From a bacterium (GTDB lineage Bacteria > Actinomycetota > Acidimicrobiia > Acidimicrobiales > CATQHL01), in contig JAPONU010000231.1 in NCBI GenBank assembly GCA_026713745.1, positions 1 through 14,810 of the forward strand: DNA of 14,810 nt, written 5' to 3'. Position 1 is the stretch's first letter. Each line of letters starts with the position of its first letter. The notes below the pieces were generated by a model, which was given only the letters and a program-made list of their open reading frames with translations, did no database searches and was not told where the DNA came from. The position numbers and the translations under genes were made by a program. This document shows positions 1-7,137 of the stretch, piece by piece.

Positions 1-69
1 ACTGTAGTCGTTGCGGCTCAGGCACGTCATCGGGGCGAACCACGACGAGGCGGCATGCAGACGCCACGC

Positions 70-1644
70 TCACGAGATCCCCCACGCGGATGCGATCGGC
101 TCGAAGGCCAACCTTGCAAGACGATCGCTGCCAGTCGCCGTCAGGTGAATGCCGTCGGCGGACCGGAGGCGCACGCCGTCGATCTCGTCGGCGTAGCCGC
201 CCTCTTCGTCCGTGAAATGCTCCCACACGTCCACGAACGTGACGTGAGGATGGTTCTCGGCCTGCTCCGCGAACACCTCGTTGAGAATGGGGACTCCCGC
301 AGCCAGCCACCCCTCTCGAAGCGGCGGCATACCGACCCAGACTGTCTGCACACGCGGCTGGCCGAGGAGGGCCATGACCCGATCGACGCGTTGCGCGTAC
401 AACTCGATCCACTCGTCGCTGGAACGGTCCACGAGTCGATCCTCGTGTTCGACACTCTGGTAGTCGTTGGAGCCCAGCATGACCACGAACACATCGACCG
501 GCTCCTCGGCGATCACACGTGCGAGCTGCTGGGGCCAGTCGAAGAAGTCCGGGCGGGACAGACCGGTCGACCGCCGATCGTCGATCTTGAGTTCGACAAG
601 ATCCACAGGCGCGATTCGTGCCAGTCCCTGGCCGAGGAAGTAGGTCATCGAGTCGCCCCACACGTACATACTCAGCGGACGACTCGGTACAGGCGCACGC
701 GGCGCGACGAATTCCGGCGCCCCCCGCGACGGCATCGGCTCCACGATCACAGGGATGCCGCCAACCGTGGGTACATCTGCGGGGCATCTGTCACCGGGCG
801 CCAACCGGACCCGGTTGGGCCCGGGCGGAGAGTCGCCCGGGCCACCAGAGGCGCCAGGGTCGCAGCTGCCGGGATCCTGGCGCCCGGGAACAACCCCCGC
901 ACCGGTCCCGGGAATCTCCGTCACGGCTGAGGACTCCGCGTCCGGTACCTCCGGATCGTTGCGCCCATCCCCGTCGAGCGCCCCGCTCTCCGCGCCGACG
1001 ATCGCACCCACAGCCGGGCCGTCGAGCCCGCCTTCATCGCCGCCGGGTTCTTCACCCATCGAGCTGCCGATCTCGACATCGCCACCGTCATGCTGCGCAT
1101 CTTGGTTCTCGTCGGTCGCTTCTTCGACCACCCTGACCGATCGATCATCCGCACCGGCTGGAACCGCACCGGCTGGATCCTCGCCGGCGCTCACGAGGCG
1201 GTCGTCAGCGTCGCTGATGCGTCCCGCATCGGACTCGCCCTGCGCGGTGGGCGCGGTACCGCGGCGCTGCGCCGCGCCCCGACCGTCGGCACGCGACTCC
1301 GTTCCGACCGACGTTGCGGCCCGCGCCCGCTGCCCCTGTTCGATCAACGCGTCCACGTCGTAGACGACATCGTCGGTGAGTGCAGCCGCCAGCGCGTCGG
1401 CAGGGCGGTTCAGGGAGAGGAAGTTCGCGACTCGGTCGGCGGTCTCTGCCACGTGCAGCACAGCGCTCCGCCGAGGACCGATCGGCTGCCGCTCCGCCAG
1501 ACCGACCAGGGAACTCGAACCGAGAAGCGCTCCCAGACCCAGTGACACCAGCACGACCAGGAGGACCTGATGCTGCCGCATCAGCCTCCGGCGGTCGGCG
1601 AGTGGCGAGCCACTCTGCAAGTCCCGTCGGGGCAGCCCGGACAT
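70..1644 (-). CDS. DUF459/SGNH-hydrolase-family protein, membrane-anchored
   Basis: Probable extracytoplasmic SGNH/GDSL-type esterase or acyltransferase that works with the adjacent MBOAT protein to acylate a surface glycan or lipid (inference from pairing). The 524-residue product has an N-terminal hydrophobic segment at about residues 27-45. A long Gly/Asp/Pro/Ala-rich linker, probably disordered, spans about 105-320. The SGNH domain is C-terminal: GDS at 330-332 (nucleophile Ser332), GSND at 391-394 (Asn393) and DGIH at 497-500 (Asp497/His500). All catalytic blocks are therefore present. The ATG at 1644 lies 3 nt after the MBOAT stop, so translation is probably coupled; an internal Met at residue 22 is an alternative start nearer the membrane segment. 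Family assignment is firm, substrate unknown. Confidence 0.85.
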   Translation of the reverse strand: MSGLPRRDLQSGSPLADRRRLMRQHQVLLVVLVSLGLGALLGSSSLVGLAERQPIGPRRSAVLHVAETADRVANFLSLNRPADALAAALTDDVVYDVDALIEQGQRARAATSVGTESRADGRGAAQRRGTAPTAQGESDAGRISDADDRLVSAGEDPAGAVPAGADDRSVRVVEEATDENQDAQHDGGDVEIGSSMGEEPGGDEGGLDGPAVGAIVGAESGALDGDGRNDPEVPDAESSAVTEIPGTGAGVVPGRQDPGSCDPGASGGPGDSPPGPNRVRLAPGDRCPADVPTVGGIPVIVEPMPSRGAPEFVAPRAPVPSRPLSMYVWGDSMTYFLGQGLARIAPVDLVELKIDDRRSTGLSRPDFFDWPQQLARVIAEEPVDVFVVMLGSNDYQSVEHEDRLVDRSSDEWIELYAQRVDRVMALLGQPRVQTVWVGMPPLREGWLAAGVPILNEVFAEQAENHPHVTFVDVWEHFTDEEGGYADEIDGVRLRSADGIHLTATGSDRLARLAFEPIASAWGIS

Positions 1645-1647
1645 CGC

Positions 1648-3036
1648 TCAGAATTGGAAGTAGATGAAGGGCGCCACGCCCTCGGGTCCGAACTGTTCGA
1701 CGATCACGAGCCAGAGGGCGAACGTCACGCCGGCGACCAGCACCGGCAGGCGACTGGCAGCGACAATGGCTCGCTCGCCGACCGCTCGGGGCCAGAAATG
1801 GGTGGCGAGCATCGCTGCGATCAGGGCCGCCGCCACCCAGGTGAGGTGGGTGGATTCCACCGTCGGGGCACTGAACAACCTGCCCAGCACGTCGCCGGCA
1901 GCACCCAGTGACTCAGCCCGGAACAGGATCCAGCCGAAGCAGATGAAGTGAAACGTGACCACGCAGGCAACGACCGGGTGAAGGCGCAGCCCCAATCGAC
2001 GTTCGACGACGAGACCGAGGCCGTGGAAGGCGCCCCACAGCACGAACGTCCAAGCGGCGCCGTGCCACAGACCTCCGAGAAGCATCGTGAGAAACAGGTT
2101 GATGTCTCGACGCCGTTCACCGCGGCGGCTGCCGCCGAGGGGGATGTACAGATAGTCCCGCAGCCAGCGCGACAGCGACATGTGCCAGCGCCGCCAGAAG
2201 TCCTGAATCGACGTGGCGCGGTAGGGCTGGTCGAAGTTGTCCGGCAGCCGGATGCCCAGAAGCAGCGCCACGCCGATGGCGATGTCGGTGTAGCCGCTGA
2301 AGTCAGCGTAGATCTGCACCGCGTAGCCGTAGACCCCCAGCAACACCTCCACCGGCGAGAAGCGGTCGGGAAAGGCGAACACGTCGTCCACAAGGGCCTC
2401 CGCCAGATACGTGGCGACGACCATCTTCTTGAACAGGCCGGCGGCGATAAGCGTCACTGCCCGCGTGAAGTCGGTGCGGCGGAGCGAACGCGGCGCGTTG
2501 AGCTGCGGGATCAACTCGTTGGCCCGCACGATCGGCCCGGCCACAAGCTGCGGGAAGAACGCCAGGTACACCGCGAAGTCCAACGGCTTCGCGGGCTCGG
2601 CGTCGCCGCGATACACGTCGAGGACATAGCTGATGGCCTGGAAGGTGAAGAACGAGATCCCCACCGGCAGGATGATGTTCAACAGCGGAAAATCAGCACC
2701 CAACCCGAGGCCCTCCAGAGCGCTCTCGACGCTGTCGGTGAAGAAGCCCGCGTACTTGAAGAACCCCAACGAAGCCAAGTTCGCGCCAACCGCCACGCTC
2801 ACCACCGCCCGCCGAGCGCCCGATCCCTCCAAGCGCCCCAACCACACGGCAGCCGCCTGGTTCAGCACAGTCGACGCCACGATCAGGCCCACGAAACGGG
2901 CATCCCAATACCCGTAGAAGACGTAGCTCGCGGCGAGCATGAGCAACTTCCACCAGATAGTTCGTCGTGGAACGAACGACTCAACAGTAAGCAGAACAGC
3001 AAAGAACACAGCGAACGTAAAGGTTGGGAACAACAT
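1648..3036 (-). CDS. MBOAT family membrane O-acyltransferase (AlgI-like)
   Basis: Multi-pass membrane O-acyltransferase that moves an acyl group, commonly acetyl, across the membrane onto an exported glycan or lipid. At 462 residues it has the usual AlgI/PatA length. Landmarks are FYGYWD near 40-45, GISFFTFQ near 126-133, the conserved WRRWHMSLSRWLRDYLYIPLGG-type block at about 281-302 (His285), and GGLWHGAAWTFVLWG at 321-335 with the expected catalytic His325. Hydrophobic segments run throughout. It is the first gene of a two-gene unit with the SGNH gene immediately downstream, the arrangement seen in AlgI/AlgJ-, PatA/PatB- and Dlt-type systems (family knowledge). The ATG at 3036 has only a weak, distant GGAG upstream. 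The target polymer cannot be read from this window. Confidence 0.93.
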   Translation of the reverse strand: MLFPTFTFAVFFAVLLTVESFVPRRTIWWKLLMLAASYVFYGYWDARFVGLIVASTVLNQAAAVWLGRLEGSGARRAVVSVAVGANLASLGFFKYAGFFTDSVESALEGLGLGADFPLLNIILPVGISFFTFQAISYVLDVYRGDAEPAKPLDFAVYLAFFPQLVAGPIVRANELIPQLNAPRSLRRTDFTRAVTLIAAGLFKKMVVATYLAEALVDDVFAFPDRFSPVEVLLGVYGYAVQIYADFSGYTDIAIGVALLLGIRLPDNFDQPYRATSIQDFWRRWHMSLSRWLRDYLYIPLGGSRRGERRRDINLFLTMLLGGLWHGAAWTFVLWGAFHGLGLVVERRLGLRLHPVVACVVTFHFICFGWILFRAESLGAAGDVLGRLFSAPTVESTHLTWVAAALIAAMLATHFWPRAVGERAIVAASRLPVLVAGVTFALWLVIVEQFGPEGVAPFIYFQF

Positions 3037-3052
3037 CGCACCGAAGGTAGCT

Positions 3053-3199
3053 CCGAACCGACGGGCGGAGGGCGGAGGGCGGAGGGCGGGGAGGCGGGGG
3101 GCGGAAGGGCGGCGGGGCGGGGAGGCGGGGGGCGGCGGGCGGAGGAGGGCGGCGGGCGGAGGAGGGCGGGGGACGGGGAGGCGGGGGGCGGAGGAGGGA
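3053..3199 (+). repeat. T-free G-rich low-complexity tract with short tandem repeats
   Basis: For 147 nt the plus strand contains no T and consists almost entirely of G runs broken by single C or A. A 17-bp unit, GGGGAGGCGGGGGGCGG, occurs exactly at 3088-3104, 3119-3135 and 3175-3191. A second 17-bp unit, GGCGGCGGGCGGAGGAG, is in perfect tandem at 3131-3147 and 3148-3164. The tract lies in the divergent region between the MBOAT and SMP-30 genes and could form G-quadruplexes (inference). ORFs read through it are low-complexity artefacts. Confidence 0.85.
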
Positions 3200-3287
3200 T
3201 TGCAGCGATCGGCGAAGCGAGCCGTCGGCCTCCGTCGACGCTGCCGAACAGCCGCCCGTGGCGCGCCGGCGGAGTCGCCGTTGGAAC

Positions 3288-3396
3288 GGTTCGCGCTGCG
3301 GGCCCACCGCTCGGCGCGATCCGCGACTTGGTGTGGGCGTCGCCGCCGTGCCAGCGCTGGGTTCGCGCTGCGGGCCCACCGCTCGGCGCGATCCGC
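3288..3396. repeat. Two copies of a 37-bp direct repeat
   Basis: The 37 bases at 3288-3324 recur exactly at 3360-3396, a period of 72 bp, with unrelated bases between them. They begin GGTTCGCGCTGCGGGC and end GGCGCGATCCGC. They lie in non-coding DNA upstream of the SMP-30 gene. No further copy was seen in the window. The rest of 3200-3508 shows no gene, only the Shine-Dalgarno site of the next CDS. Confidence 0.85.
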
Positions 3397-3495
3397 ACAC
3401 GCCGCCGCACCCGGATCAGCCGACCCGCCGGATGGGAACTACGGTTGGATACGTGCCGCGTCTCCTCGCAATTCACCCAGTTGGCGGCGGAGGCC

Positions 3496-3503
3496 GGAGG
3501 GGG
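3496..3503 (+). promoter_or_regulatory. Ribosome binding site deciding the TTG start of the SMP-30 gene
   Basis: GGAGGGGG lies 5 nt before the TTG at 3509. It decides the start: the frame stays open back to 2939, but only through the G-rich tract and the antisense MBOAT 5' end. The GTG at 3521 is an alternative start. Confidence 0.7.
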
Positions 3504-3508
3504 ACCGG

Positions 3509-4387
3509 TTGGCTGAATACGTGACCGGTGCCGGGGCTCTGCTGGGCGAGTCTCCCGTCTGGGACACCGAGGCGGGCGTGCTCTGGTGGCTGGACATCGA
3601 AGGGTGCAGTGTCCGGCGGTACGACCCGGCGGTCGACGCCGAGCAGTCGTGGCCGACGCCCGACAAGCCGGGCTCGATGGCGCTCTGCGGTGACGGGCGG
3701 CTGCTCGTGTCGGTGCGCAACGGCGTCGGCTGGCTCGACCCCGGCGACGGATCGTTCACACCGTGGCTCGACCTGGAGCCCGGTCGGGCGTCCAACCGAA
3801 TGAACGACGGCAAATGCGACCGGGTCGGCCGGTTCTGGGTCGGCAGCATGCACGAGGACGTCGCCGACGAGGTCTTCAGCGGGCAACTGCACCGCGTCGA
3901 GCGCGACGGCACACACGTCGCGCTGCAGAGCGAGGTGGGCGTCTGCAACGGGTTGGCCTTCTCGCCCGAGGGTGACCGCATGTACTTCGCCGATTCGATG
4001 CGCAGCACGGTGTGGCGCTACCGCTACGACCCCGAGACCGGCACCGCAAGCGATCCGGAGGTGTTCTCGGACTGGTCCGGGCTGCCGGGTGTGCCCGACG
4101 GCGCGGCGATCGACGAGACCGGCTGCTACTGGTCGGCCTGCGCCTTCGGCTGGTCGCTGGCCCGCTTCACCCCCGACGGGACCGTCGACCGAGTCGTCGA
4201 GCTGCCCGTGGAGATCCCCACGATGCCGGCTTTCGGCGGCGCCGATCTGGACACGATCTTCGTCACGTCCATCGGTCCCGGCGCCGGCTTCCCGACAGCA
4301 CCCGGCCAACCCCAGGCCGGTGGCGTCTTCGCCGTGGATGCGGGCGTGTGCGGCCTGCCGGAGCCCCGCTTCGCCGCCCGAGGCTGA
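3509..4387 (+). CDS. SMP-30/gluconolactonase/LRE family protein
   Basis: Six-bladed beta-propeller metal-dependent lactonase-type enzyme, predicted to hydrolyse a sugar-acid lactone after oxidation of a sugar or polyol. The 292-residue product has the normal family length. The divalent-metal and active-site positions of the SMP-30 family are recognisable: Glu14 in GESPVWD, Asn99-Asp100 in NDGK, Asn147 in VCNGLAFSPEG and Asp197 in GVPDGAAID. These parallel Glu18, Asn103, Asn154 and Asp204 of human SMP-30. The TTG start is chosen for its Shine-Dalgarno site and because homology begins there. It reads toward the HisD-family and SDR genes, with 225 nt before the next start. This suggests a shared catabolic role, although the gap could contain a separate promoter. 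The exact lactone is unknown. Confidence 0.9.
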   Translation: MAEYVTGAGALLGESPVWDTEAGVLWWLDIEGCSVRRYDPAVDAEQSWPTPDKPGSMALCGDGRLLVSVRNGVGWLDPGDGSFTPWLDLEPGRASNRMNDGKCDRVGRFWVGSMHEDVADEVFSGQLHRVERDGTHVALQSEVGVCNGLAFSPEGDRMYFADSMRSTVWRYRYDPETGTASDPEVFSDWSGLPGVPDGAAIDETGCYWSACAFGWSLARFTPDGTVDRVVELPVEIPTMPAFGGADLDTIFVTSIGPGAGFPTAPGQPQAGGVFAVDAGVCGLPEPRFAARG

Positions 4388-4507
4388 ACGCCGCGCGGCA
4401 CGGGAACGGTTCCGGTGTCGCCACAGCCGCCCTACGCTGACAGCGCGCACCACCAGGGGCTGCGGAGCAGTCCGCCGGCACCGAGGATCGGGTCGCTGGA
4501 CAACGGA

Positions 4508-4525
4508 ATCCGGCCTTCGCCGGAT
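4508..4525. repeat. REP-like hairpin (ATCCGGC-CTTC-GCCGGAT)
   Basis: A perfect 7-bp stem with a 4-nt CTTC loop lies in the 225-nt gap between the SMP-30 and HisD-family genes. A close relative lies at 12325-12344. No T-run follows, so it is more like an interspersed palindromic element than a classic terminator, though it could attenuate or stabilise the transcript. Confidence 0.65.
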
Positions 4526-4602
4526 GAGCATCGGGACGAGTCGTTCGCGGCCCTGTTCGGCGGTTTCCTGCAAGCGCCGTCACGAAGTTATCGAAAGACC
4601 TC

Positions 4603-4610
4603 GGGAGGAG
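4603..4610 (+). promoter_or_regulatory. Ribosome binding site of the HisD-family gene
   Basis: GGGAGGAG is followed by AC and the ATG at 4613. It fixes the start at the conserved N-terminus (MARWLKTG) rather than 66 codons upstream at 4415, where the translation is not protein-like. Confidence 0.75.
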
Positions 4611-4612
4611 AC

Positions 4613-5887
4613 ATGGCCCGCTGGCTCAAGACAGGAATCGCCGAGGACCTCAAGCGCGCCCGCGACGACCAGGTCCGGGACACCGTGACGAAGATCCTCG
4701 ACGACATCGAGCGTCGTGGCGACGAGGCCGTGCGGGAACTGTCGATCCGCTTCGACGACTGGGACCCGGTGGACTTCCGGCTCAGCGACGACGAGATCGC
4801 CGCGGCCCTCGACGAGATCCCAGAGGCAACCCTCGACGACGTGCGCTTCGCGCAGGCGCAGATCCGGAACTTCGCCCAGATCCAGCGGGAGTCCCTGCAG
4901 GACGTGGAGGCCGAGACGCTGCCGGGGGTGATCCTGGGTCACAAGAACATCCCCGTGAACTCGGTGGGGTGCTACGTGCCGGGTGGCAAGTACCCGCTGG
5001 TGGCCTCGGCGCACATGTCGGTGGTGACCGCCAAGGTGGCCGGTGTGGAGCGCATCGTGACCTGTGCTCCGCCGTTCGGTGGCCGTCCCGCCTCGGCCAT
5101 CATCGCCGCCCAGCACCTCGGCGGCGCCGACGAGATCTACTGCCTCGGCGGCGTGCAGGCCGTCGGCGCCATGGCGCTGGGCACTTCCTCGATGGCGCCG
5201 GTGGACATGCTGGTGGGGCCCGGAAACCCGTTCGTGGCCGAGGCGAAGCGCCAGCTGTTCGGGCGCGTCGGCATCGACCTTCTCGCCGGGCCGACCGAGA
5301 CGCTCGTGATCGCGGACCGCACCAGCGACGGCGAGATCTGTGCAACCGACCTGCTGGGCCAGGCCGAGCACGGGCCCACCTCGCCGGCGATCCTGCTGAC
5401 CACCTCGGAGGAGTTGGCGGTGGCGACGATGGCCGAGGTGGAGCGGCAGCTCGAGATCCTGCCGACCGGCGAGATCGCCGGGACGGCCTGGCGGGACTAC
5501 GGCCAGGTGATCGTGGCCGGCAGCGACGACGAGATGGTGCGCCTCGCCGACGACATCGCCTCCGAGCACGTGCAGGTCATGACCACCGATCCGGACTGGT
5601 TCGCCGAGCGGCTCACGAACTACGGCTCGCTGTTCCTGGGCGACCGCACCAACGTGTCCTACGGCGACAAGGTCATCGGCACCAACCACACGTTGCCAAC
5701 CCGCCGGGCGGCCCGCTACACGGGCGGTCTGTGGGTCGGCAAGTTCCTGAAGACCTGCACCTACCAGAAGGTGCTGACCGACGAGGCCTCGGTGCTGCTG
5801 GGCGAGTACTGCTCGCGGCTGTGCGCCCTGGAGGGCTTCGCCGGCCACAAGGCCCAGGCCGACATCAGGGTGCGGCGGCTGGCGTGA
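4613..5887 (+). CDS. hisD-like: Histidinol dehydrogenase family protein, HpsN (sulfopropanediol 3-dehydrogenase)-like
   Basis: NAD-dependent, zinc-containing dehydrogenase of the HisD fold, predicted to oxidise a primary alcohol to the acid in two steps. The 424-residue product keeps the known machinery: Gln250 and His253 in GQAEHG, Asp352 in YGDK and His412 in EGFAGH as zinc ligands (E. coli Gln259, His262, Asp360, His419), plus Glu318-His319 in SEHVQV as the catalytic pair. From recalled family sequences, the blocks SVGCYVPGGKYP, GPGNPFVAEAKRQLFGRVG and YGSLFLGDRTNVSYGDK look closer to HpsN-type catabolic enzymes than to biosynthetic HisD. No other his gene is nearby; the neighbours are an SMP-30 protein and an SDR. 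I therefore infer a catabolic role on a polyol, dihydroxypropanesulfonate or similar alcohol. Family certain, substrate uncertain. Confidence 0.9.
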   Translation: MARWLKTGIAEDLKRARDDQVRDTVTKILDDIERRGDEAVRELSIRFDDWDPVDFRLSDDEIAAALDEIPEATLDDVRFAQAQIRNFAQIQRESLQDVEAETLPGVILGHKNIPVNSVGCYVPGGKYPLVASAHMSVVTAKVAGVERIVTCAPPFGGRPASAIIAAQHLGGADEIYCLGGVQAVGAMALGTSSMAPVDMLVGPGNPFVAEAKRQLFGRVGIDLLAGPTETLVIADRTSDGEICATDLLGQAEHGPTSPAILLTTSEELAVATMAEVERQLEILPTGEIAGTAWRDYGQVIVAGSDDEMVRLADDIASEHVQVMTTDPDWFAERLTNYGSLFLGDRTNVSYGDKVIGTNHTLPTRRAARYTGGLWVGKFLKTCTYQKVLTDEASVLLGEYCSRLCALEGFAGHKAQADIRVRRLA

Positions 5888-5951
5888 GCGGCGAAGCCGG
5901 CGGACGGTCGACGGGCTGCCGAGCGGCACCGTCGGGCTGGACTGTCCGGCC

Positions 5952-6767
5952 ATGAGCGGCGGTGGCGCCGACCCGGCAGGCGGCGAAGCGAGCGTGGCCT
6001 CGGAGTGGCTGCCGGGCCGCGGCCTGGGCCTGGACGGCCGGCGGGCGCTGGTGACCGGCGCCGGGCGGGGCATCGGACTGGCGTGCGCCGAGGCGCTGGC
6101 GGCAGCGGGCGCCGGCGTGACGCTGCTGAGCCGCACCCGCAGCGAGTTGGAGCAGGCCGCCGAGGGCATCGTCGCAGCCGGCGGGCGGGCCGACGTGCTG
6201 GTCTGCGACTGCACCGACACCGAGGCGGTGACCGAGGTGATCGGCGGGGCGCCGGGCCACTGGGACGTGCTGGTGAACAACGCCGGCACCAACCGCCCGC
6301 AGACCTTCCTGGAGGTCACCCGAGAGGCTTTCGAGGACGTCATGCGGATCAACGTCACAGGCGCGTTCTTCGTCGCCCAGACCGTGGCCGCCAAGATGGC
6401 CGCAGCAGGCGAGGGCGGCAGCATCATCAACATGTCCTCGCAGATGGGCCACGTGGGCGGGGCGCGCCGCTCGGTCTACTGCACCTCCAAGCACGCCATG
6501 GAGGGCATGACCAAGGCGATGGCCATCGACCTGGCACCGCACGCCATCAGGGTCAACAGCGTGTGCCCCACGTTCGTGGTCACCCCGATGACCGCGCCCT
6601 ACTTCACCGACGAGGCCTTCCTGGCCGACACCCTCGGCCGCATACCGCTCGGCCGCCTCGCGCAGGTCAACGACGTGACCGGTGCGGTGGTGTTCCTGGC
6701 CTCGGACGCCTCGGCCATGATCACCGGCTCGGCCCTCAAAGTCGACGGAGGCTGGACCGCCGTCTGA
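5952..6767 (+). CDS. SDR family oxidoreductase (downstream of HisD-family gene)
   Basis: Classical short-chain dehydrogenase/reductase of 271 residues with an N-terminal extension of about 28 residues before the Rossmann fold. Visible motifs are TGAGRGIG at 35-42 (cofactor loop), NNAG at 109-112, Asn134, Ser163, Tyr176 and Lys180 (catalytic tetrad), and a C-terminal VDGGWTAV. It starts 64 nt after the HisD-family stop in the same direction and is probably co-transcribed. It could interconvert a secondary alcohol and ketone on the same substrate, as the HpsO/HpsP enzymes do in sulfopropanediol breakdown (inference). The ATG at 5952 has no strong Shine-Dalgarno site; a GTG at 5994 is an alternative that removes 14 residues. 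SDR membership is certain; substrate is not predictable. Confidence 0.9.
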   Translation: MSGGGADPAGGEASVASEWLPGRGLGLDGRRALVTGAGRGIGLACAEALAAAGAGVTLLSRTRSELEQAAEGIVAAGGRADVLVCDCTDTEAVTEVIGGAPGHWDVLVNNAGTNRPQTFLEVTREAFEDVMRINVTGAFFVAQTVAAKMAAAGEGGSIINMSSQMGHVGGARRSVYCTSKHAMEGMTKAMAIDLAPHAIRVNSVCPTFVVTPMTAPYFTDEAFLADTLGRIPLGRLAQVNDVTGAVVFLASDASAMITGSALKVDGGWTAV

Positions 6768-6829
6768 CAGGTGTGCCCGCCGGTGGGCTCGGTTCCGGAT
6801 CTGAGCCGACCGAGGGTGACCGCGGGAAG

Positions 6830-6871
6830 TCAACCGATGGTGCGGTCCCCGTCGACCGATAAGGCCCCCAT
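6830..6871 (-). pseudogene. Relic of an SDR gene 3' end
   Basis: Read on the minus strand, this segment gives MGALSVDGDRTIG followed by TGA. The intact SDR at 11526-12260 ends GQALPVDGGRTIG followed by TGA. Over the first 27 nt from the stop (6830 versus 11526) only two bases differ, and partial similarity continues. It lies antisense, 62 nt beyond the stop of the SDR at 5952-6767, with nothing SDR-like further upstream on its own strand. It is a detached fragment, not a gene. Confidence 0.6.
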
Positions 6872-6942
6872 TACCTTGTTGAGCGGTCCCGGCGTGGCAG
6901 TGTCGGGGCTGGTTGCTCGCCGCGACGGGTAGGGCTGTAGCC

Positions 6943-7019
6943 CCCTGTCAGATTGATGGCCCGGGGGGTGTTGTCGCCTGCCGCAGTCGGGTGTCCCGGG
7001 ACCTCTGACAGGGACACCC
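6943..7019. repeat. Nested inverted repeats in a gene-free stretch
   Basis: CCCTGTCAGA at 6943-6952 is the exact reverse complement of TCTGACAGGG at 7004-7013. GGGTGTCCC at 6989-6997 pairs exactly with GGGACACCC at 7011-7019 (9-bp stem, 13-nt loop). The two structures share bases and could be alternative folds. The area 6768-7137 holds no intact gene: it contains an SDR relic, these repeats and a truncated C-terminal coding scrap. The pattern resembles the ends of a small mobile element or an insertion scar, but no transposase is present. Confidence 0.55.
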
Positions 7020-7022
7020 CCC

Positions 7023-7127
7023 TTCGACCAGGACGGCTTCGAGCTGAGCTACGGCGCCGAACTCGAAGCCCGCTACCCGGCGGCTGCCGAAGCCATCGCT
7101 CGCTTGGTCCGCGACGGCGCATCCTGA
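7023..7127 (+). pseudogene. C-terminal coding remnant of an unidentified gene
   Basis: This frame reads as convincing protein for 34 residues, including GFELSYGAELEARY and AEAIARLVRDGAS, and ends at TGA 7125-7127. It is probably amphipathic helix. The frame is open back to a stop at 6954 but has no ATG, GTG or TTG start, and the part before 7020 is not protein-like. It begins at the right edge of the inverted repeat at 6989-7019, as if the 5' part was lost there. I do not recognise the family. Confidence 0.4.
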
Positions 7128-7137
7128 CCGGCGAGGT

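Noticed and set aside
1..69. Possible start of another minus-strand gene (ATG at 30) after the SGNH gene
   Set aside because: Only ten codons are visible before the window edge and no clear Shine-Dalgarno site or family match can be read.
3288..3396. CRISPR array
   Set aside because: Only two repeat copies, one 35-nt spacer, and no cas genes in the window.
2939..3508. N-terminal extension of the SMP-30 gene back to 2939
   Set aside because: The extension reads through the antisense MBOAT 5' end and the G-rich tract, is low-complexity, and a good Shine-Dalgarno site precedes TTG 3509.
1948..3516. Long plus-strand frame of 522 codons opposite the MBOAT gene
   Set aside because: It is antisense to a clear MBOAT protein, rich in Arg/His/Gln as expected of a GC-rich shadow frame, and has no family features.
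4580..6433. Minus-strand frame of 617 codons opposite the HisD-family gene
   Set aside because: Shadow of a highly conserved plus-strand enzyme; composition is typical of GC-rich antisense frames.
6786..6811. Rho-independent terminator after the SDR at 5952-6767
   Set aside because: Only a 5-bp GGCTC/GAGCC stem with a 12-nt loop and no T-run.
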